DNA of 64,000 nt from Tubiluchus corallicola (Eukaryota > Priapulida > Priapulimorpha > Priapulimorphida > Tubiluchidae): assembly GCA_030141605.1 (NCBI GenBank), contig JAQGDQ010000895.1, forward strand, positions 18,903 through 82,902. The letters run 5' to 3'. Under the pieces are notes generated by a model. That model saw only the letters and a list, made by a program, of their open reading frames with translations, did not search any database and was not told where the DNA came from. Position numbers and translations under genes: made by a program. Below are positions 1 through 64,000 of the stretch, piece by piece (position 1 is the stretch's first letter; each line of letters opens with the position of its first letter).

Positions 1-1404
1 TGTACAGTGTAGTGTTAGCTGTGCCAATGTCTGTTAGTCATACGAGACTGTACAGTGTAGTGTGAGCTGTGTGATGGGGCCAATTTCCAATGTCTGTTAG
101 TCATACGACACTGTACAGTGTAGTGTTAGCTGTGTGATGGGGCCAATTTCCAATGTCTGTTAGTCATACGACACTGTACAGTGTAGTGTTAGCTGTGCCA
201 ATGTCTGTTAGTCATACGAGACTGTACAGTGTAGTGTGAGCTGTGTGATGGGGCCAATTTCCAATGTCTGTTAGTCATACGAGACTGTACAGTGTAGTGT
301 GAGCTGTGTGATGGGGCCAATTTCCAATGTCTGTTAGTCATACGACACTGTACAGTGTAGTGTGAGCTGTGTGATGGGGCCAATTTCCAATGTCTGTTAG
401 TCATACGACACTGTACAGTGTAGTGTGAGCTGTGTGATGGGGCCAATTTCCAATGTCTGTTAGTCATACGAGACTGTACAGTGTAGTGTGAGCTGTGTGA
501 TGGGGCCAATTTCCAATGTCTGTTAGTCATACGAGACTGTACAGTGTAGTGTGAGCTGTGTGATGGGGCCAATTTCCAATGTCTGTTAGTCATACGAGCC
601 TGTACAGTGTAGTGTGAGCTGTGCCAATGTCTGTTAGTCATACGAGACTGTACAGTGTAGTGTGAGCTGTGCCAATGTCTGTTAGTCATACGGAGACTGT
701 ACAGTGTAGTATGAGCTGTGTGATGGGGCCAATTTCCAATGTCTGTTAGTCATACGGAGACTGTACAGTGTAGTGTGAGCTGTGTGATGGGGCCAATTTC
801 CAATGTCTGTTAGTCATACGACACTGTACAGTGTACTGTGAGCTGTGTGATGGGGCCAATTTCCAATGTCTGTTAGTCATACGACACTGTACAGTGTAGT
901 GTGAGCTGTGTGATGAGGCCAATTTCCAATGTCTGTTAGTCATACGAGACTGTACAGTGTAGTGTGAGCTGTGCCAATGTCTGTTAGTCATACGACACTG
1001 TACAGTGTAGTGTGAGCTGTGTGATGGGGCCAATTTCCAATGTCTGTTAGTCATACGAGACTGTACAGTGTAGTGTGAGCTGTGTGATGGGGCCAATTTC
1101 CAATGTCTGTTAGTCATACGACACTGTACAGTGTAGTGTGAGCTGTGTGATGGGGCCAATTTCCAATGTCTGTTAGTCATACGGAGACTGTACAGTGTAG
1201 TGTGAGCTGTGCCAATGTCTGTTAGTCATACGAGACTGTACAGTGTAGTGTGAGCTGTGTGATGGGGCCAATTTCCAATGTCTGTTAGTCATACGACACT
1301 GTACAGTGTAGTGTGAGCTGTGTGATGGGGCCAATTTCCAATGTCTGTTAGTCATACGACACTGTACAGTGTAGTGTGAGCTGTGTGATGGGGCCAATTT
1401 CCAA
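1..1404. repeat. 63/48-bp minisatellite, continues left of the window
   Basis: Tandem units TGTACAGTGTAGTGTGAGCT, then GTGTGATGGGGCCAATTTCC and AATGTCTGTTAGTCATACGA plus GAC. A 48-bp variant lacks the middle part and is interspersed irregularly. Both lengths are multiples of three, so long repetitive open frames appear on the minus strand; these are not genes. The array stops where a SINE begins. Confidence 0.95.
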
Positions 1405-1640
1405 ACGATTTAGTCTAGTGATAACGCCTCTGCTTTCCGTCTCGGAGGTCGTGAGTTCGATGGAGCGGCCGGCTCATATCAAAGACTTTAAAAGTGGTAG
1501 CTGCTGTTGGCCTGCCTGACGCGTTGCATTAAGATTAAAAGTGGGGTAATAGTTGTAGGTTTGTTATTTATAGTCGGCTAAATGTTAATTGTTCAACTAA
1601 AAGCCAACTATATATAAAGATTATTAAATTATCATTAGTA
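1405..1640 (+). mobile_element. tRNA-derived SINE, copy 1
   Basis: A-box-like TAGTGATAACGC and B-box-like GTGAGTTCGATGG head, then a body shared with copies at 3317, 23058 and 49538 (minus): a GCCTGCCTGACG block, AAAAGTGGGGTAATAGT and AAAGCCAACTATATATAAAG. The 3' end is a simple (TTG/CTG/TTA)n tail. Confidence 0.85.
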
Positions 1641-1695
1641 TTGTTGTTGTTGTTGTTATTGCTGTTGCTGCTGCTGCTGCTGTTGCTGTTGCTGC

Positions 1696-1745
<50 letters not shown>

Positions 1746-1838
1746 TTGCTGCTGCTGTTGCTGTTACTATTACTATTACTATTACTATTACTATTACTAT
1801 TACTATTACTATTATTATTACTATTATTATTATTATTG
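1638..1838 (+). repeat. Trinucleotide tract (TTG/CTG then TTA) at SINE 3' end
   Basis: About 200 bases of TTG, CTG and CTA/TTA triplets. It is the expanded tail of the adjacent SINE. It reads as a poly-Leu frame but has no coding support. Confidence 0.95.
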
Positions 1839-2154
1839 TGCTGTCACTAATCGCAATGGTGTCTTATTTGTAAAAAAGACATTTTCATAAGCAAAACTAT
1901 TTGTGTGACCGTAGACACTAAGTTACCCGGATTTCCGGAGAAAAACGCATTTAACCGAACATTTCTTACTTTCTGTGATTTTTTGTATCCGTGCTATAGA
2001 TTGCTAAATCATGCAGAATAATGACTAGTTAGTGGTCTTGTAACCCTGGGCTAGAAGGGATGTCAGCGCTACGTCACAAGGCCAAAGTAAATAGGTACCT
2101 TTATAGGTTAATAATTACCTGGGTTGGTGACTATTATGCCGTAAACTTTCACGG
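1839..2154. other. Unannotated sequence
   Basis: No coding frame, repeat or RNA signal recognised between the SINE tail and the DNA repeat starting at the TTAA at 2155. Confidence 0.5.
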
Positions 2155-2850
2155 TTAAAGGACAAGAAATGGGAAGGACAAGAAAAGGGGTGCCTGATGT
2201 AGATTTCAGAAAAATTGCCTAAAAATGATATTACTTGACAACGTATATCTTACTCGCGTTGAAAGGATTTTTTGTTTGTTTTCATTTTAAATCTCCCGCA
2301 ATACTGTTCAGACGGCGCCATTACATGACGTCATATACGCACAACGTAAATCAGGGAAGAGAAGAAAAGAAAGTGCTAAACTGCGTTACAAAAAACTTTC
2401 CATGCATTTCGCTTACCTGCTTGAAAGACCTGAGTAACTTAGAAAGAAAATCATTAATTATTTAAAATGTTTTCACCAATTGGTAAAATCTCGTTGACTC
2501 ACCTCCAGGGTGCACCACTCACCAACCAAAAAAACGTATTTCAATCTCATTGATAAGCTACAGTAATTTAAAATTTTACTTAGTTATTGTATGCGCTACG
2601 AATACTCTGATTATTTTTCAAACTTGTTTAAAATGTTATCTAAACTTGTTTTAAGTGACTTATCGTCAAAATGGCTGCGTCTGGCGGTCATCGCGCGAGT
2701 TTAGCTTTACAAATTTTTTATACAGCATTACTACCGACGCTAGTCCTGTATACAAAAGCGTAGTGTGTAAGTGTCATAAACTCTCAAGACGAATTTTTAT
2801 AGCTTTCTGTAAGCGGAAGCTATTCTTGATACTGCTAGTTATTGTTGTTA
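2155..2850 (+). mobile_element. Interspersed DNA repeat, family 5, copy 1
   Basis: Begins TTAAAGGACAAGAAA. It shares blocks with 33690-34215 and, inverted, with 48240-49019: TCCCGCAATACTGTTC, TTACATGACGTCATA, AATTTAAAATTTTACTTAG and GACTTATCGTCAAAATGG. The TTAA start suggests a TTAA-targeting non-autonomous element. The open frames inside are not conserved between copies. Confidence 0.7.
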
Positions 2851-3316
2851 ACTTTTTCGCCCGTGTTTACCAATCCAATGAACGTCCCTTTTGCTTGGAT
2901 CAGTTCGCCAGCGAGCCATCTGTATTTATAGTGTGTAGGTACCGGTCTTGCTGACCCTGTCCAACAGCAGAATTGATAAGAATCGTACACCTGAGTATCC
3001 GTGTGCCATAGCCACAGTACAGTAATTATAAGTGACTAGACAAATTACTACACTGTGCCGTGTAATTATAACCCTAGGTGAGCTGACATTGACAACTTGA
3101 TGATAGCAAGACTTTGTAAAGTTAAGAACAATTGCCAGGAAATGTTTATATTGTCCTAGATGTATATATATTAGCAATATGGAAATGTAAGTGTCGCAAC
3201 AGATACCTTTGTGGGGCATCTCCTGTTTATCCTTGTTCATTAAGTATGTGAGTTTACCTTTAAAAATACTGTTAACTGTTATATCCTTGCAAATAGAGGG
3301 CGCATGTATACGCCAG

Positions 3317-3571
3317 AGGGTTTGTTCTAGTGGTAACGCGTTTGCTTTCCGTCTAGAAGGTCGTGAGTTCGATACAGGCCGGGTTATAAAGAGTTTAAAA
3401 ATGGTACCTGCTGTTGCCCTGCCTGACGTGTGGCATTTAGGGTAAAAGTGGGGTAATAATAGTCTATAACGTAAGGGTAGGTTGTTGTTTATAGCCTTCC
3501 CTCTGTGGAGCTAATGTTAATTGTCGATCCAAAAAGCCGACTTTAAATAAAAGTTGTTGTTGTTGTTGTTG

Positions 3572-3609
<38 letters not shown>

Positions 3610-3613
3610 TTTG
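3317..3613 (+). mobile_element. tRNA-derived SINE, copy 2, with (TTG)n(TTA)n tail
   Basis: Head TCTAGTGGTAACGCGTTTGC (A box) and GTCGTGAGTTCGATACAGG (B box). The body has GCCCTGCCTGACGTG, GGTAAAAGTGGGGTAATAAT and CCGACTTTAAATAAAAG. The tail is TTG then TTA repeats. It lies about 100 bp upstream of exon A. Confidence 0.88.
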
Positions 3614-3720
3614 TGATCATGACTGCGCATGTTTATATGCTCAAAATAGAGTTATTATAATAATTACATTGTTCTGACAACAGCTGTGAAATGTGTTAAT
3701 GAATTTCTGCTCTTTGCTAG

Positions 3721-60356
<56,636 letters not shown>

Positions 60357-62080
60357 GTGATCTTGTGAAATGTACAACTAATTTAATTGTTATGTTAAGT
60401 TATACGACAAAAAAATACAACATAAATAACTAACCTTCTTGCCAGCTTTTTAAAAGTTGAAAGGTTAGGCGTTTTTCGCATTTAAACTTCCTTGCAAAGG
60501 TTGTGCCGCTACGGTTGGGACTGCGTGTCTTATATTTGCTTTTGTAGCAATGATCTCGGATTGTCTTCCGCACAGGATCCTATGAAGATGTTATGAATTG
60601 TTATATAAATATTGTTGTTATGCGCAGCAAACATTATTAATTTTAGAGTTTAATTATTAATAACGACGCTTCGGCGTCGCGTATTGACCAATTACATTGC
60701 GGAAGAGATTCACGTCCCTCTAGTGTTCGTTCCTGGTGTTATTTTACTGCAGCAAGACTCTAGGGTGTTGGCAGCTTGCCAATTTTCAAAATTAGTGAAT
60801 GAAAAACGGTAAAATAAGTAAGTTCCACGCGAGTGTTACCATGGAAACAGATGATTGTCAAATCCTCCTGCAGTTCATTTAATGTTTAATCCCAGTGAAA
60901 ATTGCATTCTTTTACGAATCGAATAATCGGGAACTTTCCCCCACCCCCCGCTCCATGTGCATTTTTATTTAGAAAAGTTTCCGGGCGTCGATGTTGCTGC
61001 GAATTACACGCGATCTGTAGCGGATTGCTCCCAAGTTGTAAAAATTCTTTCACGGCGCGTGAACATGTAAAGATGCGCGGAAACACTTGGCGAAATGTAT
61101 TATTGTTATACCGCCGTATTTACATGTGCATTTACCTGTATGTATATCCCTCATTCAATTTTATTGCATTATATTTAAAACTATTTTGTCTTGATGTCTT
61201 GATTATAGCTTTATTTTTGTACTGTATCTTCTTTTTTGTCATCTATACTTACGAATTGCAACGTATCACCAGCTGTAACAGACCAGTATCTCTTCCGCTA
61301 AATGGCTTCATGGTTTGCATATTTGAAGTGTTGCATACCCACTAAATGGCTTCATATTTTGCAAATTTAAAGTGTTCTTGCCCAATAAATGGCTTCATAT
61401 TTTGCAAATTTAAAGTGTTCTTGCCCAATAAATGGCTACATATTTTGAAAATTTAAAGTGCTCGTGCCCAATAAATGGCTTCATATTTTGCAAATTTAAA
61501 GTGTTCTTGCGCAATAAACGGCTTCATATTTTGCAAATTTAAAGTGTTCTTGCCCAATAAATTGCTTCATATTTTGCAAATTCAAAGTCTTCATGTCCAA
61601 TAAATGGCTTCATATTTTGCAAATTTGAAGTGTTCTTGCCCAATAAATGGCTTCATATTTTGCAAATTTAAAGTGTTCATGCCCAATAAATGGCTTCTTA
61701 TTTTGCAAATTTAAAATGTTCGTGCGCAATAAATGGCTTCATATTTTGCAAATTTAAAATGTTCGTGCGCAATAAATGGCTTCATATTTTGCAAATTTAA
61801 AATGTTCGTGCGCAATAAATGGCTTCATAGTTTGCAAATTTAAAATGTTCTTGCCCAATAAATGGCTTCATATTTTGCTAATTTGAAGTGTTGCATGCCC
61901 ATTAAATGGCTTCATATTTTGAAAATTTAAAGTGGTTATGCCCACTAAATTGCTTCATATATTGAAAATTTAAAGTGTTCGTACCCACTAACAAGCTTCA
62001 TATTTTGCAAATTTGAAGTGTTAAAGTGTTCATGCCCACTAAATGGCTTCGTATTTTGCAAATTTAAAGTGTTTGTGCCC
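60357..62080 (+). other. FNDC3 3' UTR region
   Basis: After the TGA I find no exact AATAAA until 61384-61389, inside the 43-bp array that starts near 61298. If that signal is used, the 3' UTR is about 1 kb or longer and ends within a minisatellite. Between 60357 and 61297 the sequence is AT-rich with no other coding signal I can support. Confidence 0.5.
61298..62080 (+). repeat. 43-bp minisatellite carrying repeated AATAAA
   Basis: About 18 copies of a unit with core AAATGGCTTCATATTTTGCA, then AATTTAAAGTGTTCTTGCCC. In about 12 consecutive copies the unit junction reads CCAATAAATGG or GCAATAAATGG, each an exact polyadenylation hexamer; outer copies read CACTAAA instead. Confidence 0.9.
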
Positions 62081-63640
62081 AACTTTAGGCCTTTTAGTAG
62101 ATTAATGCTTTGCTTCGTTAAGCGCTCGCTTGCTTTTATTTATTACATTTTAAACAAAATAGATAATAGTCTTAGAGCGGAGCGGCAGATTTTTTTAGAT
62201 TTTTTCTTCTGCAACTCCGCACATATTTAACGAAAGCTCGTTGTTGAAGTTGTTACTAAAATTCTACCAATTACTTTACAATTTAACAAACATTTCATTC
62301 GCTTTTGCACTTTGGAAACCCCAGCAAGGTTGTGATAATGAATCTCCTAGTGTGCACTGTGAAATGATTGGCTATTGGAGGCGAACGTTTTTTTATTCTT
62401 GCATTCTTAACGAATTAGTTATTGGAGGCGTGTATTAAGTGTAATTTGGCACAGTGTATTTATCATTTCATGCTGTTGTTAGCGAGTTTCCTGGCAAAGC
62501 TATTATTTATACAGCACAAAAAAGGTTTCTGCTATTGTGTAATGACTGAACTGTCGCTTAAGTGCCGCTCGAAAGAGTGGCTTTATCCTTGTATTATGGC
62601 AGGACCATGATTGTATGAATGGTTTGTTATGTTGTACAAAACAAGTTATTGAGATGAAATGTTTAAAAGTATATATGATTTTGTAAGTTATTTCTCGTTT
62701 TTTAAGCACCAAGCTAATCAGCATGGTAATTATTCTCGTTAGTAACGAGTTGCGGAGGCGGGTGATTCGTCGTCGACACGTCTACGATTTCAATGAATCT
62801 CTCTAAACAAAGTTGTCTCTCTCTGTAACATTCCTGCATCGAGATCAAATGAATTTTTTTGCTCGTTGATTCGTCGTCTTGGTTACGGCTTTGTCGTTCC
62901 GTGTTTGAATTGGGACGTGTTGATTCGCCTGGTGCTTTTTCGATGTTGTTTTTTCAAACGGCTTTGAAGTTTATCGTAAGCGTTCGCCGCTGCTTGATGT
63001 ACGTAGTATTTATATAATTGACAATTTTGCGACTGATTGTATATTCTGTAGTTTGCTGTGCACCCGGGCGAAGAGGCGTGGGGACGGTGCAAAAAACAGA
63101 GTTGACTTAACTGTATTATGAATTGGAACTAAAGTGTTATTTTCGTATGTTTAAATGCGACTTTATTAAATTATATTTGTTGTTTCGGTCTTCGTTGTAA
63201 ATGTTAAATTTATTGCACGTAGATTTGGGAAGAATTAGTTACGAGGGTTTCGTTGTTGTGTTTCGGTCACATTTGGCATTTCACTTGGCAAGCAGACGCA
63301 TTTCCAACTGGTATGAAAATCAGTTAACTTTCTCTTCCCGCTCTTATAACTATTACTATTACTACTACTACTACTACTAGTTAGATATTTAACAAGATAA
63401 GGCTGCCAGCCATCAGCTTCTTGTATGACCTGTCAATACAATCTAGTATTTATGTTTCAAGTACGTAGAAATGTACTGACTAATAGCTGGTGATAATTAT
63501 ATTATATATGTATACATACATTATTATATTCTTCAGACACTGTGATGATGTTGGGAAATGTGTAACTATAATGTCAAATCCTCTATTCATCCAATAAAAA
63601 TATTGCCCAAGGGAAACGCATCGTCCGGTCGTTTTTGTCG
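62081..63640. other. Downstream of FNDC3, no gene recognised
   Basis: A short (ACT)n run near 63350-63380 and an AATAAA at about 63593. Frames under 75 codons only, none with recognisable similarity. It could be distal 3' UTR or intergenic. Confidence 0.5.
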
Positions 63641-63644
63641 ATAA

Positions 63645-64000
63645 AATCGCGCTAGAATGGCTTTCACAAAACAGACTAAAATCACGCGCTAGAACGGCTT
63701 TCACACAACAGACTAAAATCACGCTAGAACGGCTTTCACAAAACAGACTAAAATCACGCCACAACGGCTTTCACCAAACAGACTAAAATCACGCTAGAAC
63801 AGCTTTCACAAAACAGACTAAAATCACGCTAGAACGGCTTTCACAAAACAGACTAAAATCACGCTAGAACGGCTTTCACAAAACAGACTAAAATCACGCT
63901 AGAACGGCTTTCACAAAACAGACTAAAATCACGCTAGAACGGCTTTCACAAAACAGACTAAAATCACGCTAGAACGGCTTTCACAAAACAGACTAAAATC
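63645..64000. repeat. 35-bp minisatellite running off the window
   Basis: About ten copies of GCTAGAACGGCTTTCACAAA plus ACAGACTAAAATCAC, nearly identical, truncated by the window end. Confidence 0.95.

Noticed and set aside
189-1397. Repetitive minus-strand frames (MTNRHWKLAPSHSSHYTVQ units)
   Set aside because: Product of the 63/48-bp minisatellite with units divisible by three; no conserved fold or start signal.
3693-3720. ATG at 3693 as the FNDC3 start
   Set aside because: It lies before the TTTGCTAG acceptor and gives a peptide without family similarity; conserved sequence begins exactly at the splice site.

Overview
The window is intron-rich animal nuclear DNA, not bacterial. It carries about 1.1 kb-equivalents of amino-acid code split over some 57 kb, GT..AG introns with pyrimidine-rich acceptors, tRNA-derived SINEs, a 5'-truncated LINE, hAT-like and TTAA-targeting (piggyBac-like) non-autonomous DNA transposons, and very many minisatellites. 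I cannot place the species. The encoded protein keeps the full nine-domain vertebrate-like architecture, which suggests a slowly evolving invertebrate (for example a non-vertebrate chordate, or a lophotrochozoan) rather than a fly or nematode.

One protein-coding gene dominates: a FNDC3 (fibronectin type III domain-containing 3A/3B family) orthologue on the + strand. I could assemble 21 exons (A to U below), from 3721 to the stop codon at 60354-60356. All splice phases agree. They give 1126 residues plus stop: a proline/histidine-rich N-terminal region, nine FN3 domains and a C-terminal membrane anchor. The extreme N-terminus (probably 50-70 residues) is missing and most likely lies to the left of the window.

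Layout. 1-3720: a 63/48-bp minisatellite, two SINEs and a DNA repeat. 3721-9367: exons A and B, a 500-bp CT/T tract and an inverted-repeat element. 9368-29198: a 20-kb intron full of minisatellites and transposons; it holds a good candidate alternative first exon (ATG at 22652) whose splice phase fits exon C. 29199-37167: exons C, D (a 36-nt candidate) and E. 37426-60356: the nine FN3 domains in exons E to U, with introns largely built from minisatellites and miniature transposons. 60357-64000: 3' UTR and downstream DNA, including an array that repeats AATAAA about a dozen times.

The most unusual feature is how minisatellites sit relative to splice sites. After exon M, the 3' end of the exon plus its 5' splice site is tandemly repeated eight times (99-bp unit). 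After exon Q, a 48-bp unit carrying CAG|GTRNGT-type junctions gives seven consecutive donor sites. A 24-bp array in the 20-kb intron repeats an acceptor-like motif that resembles the start of exon G. The same 53-bp minisatellite occurs in two different introns inside copies of one hAT-like element. By my rough addition of the arrays, tandem repeats cover a little over a quarter of the window.
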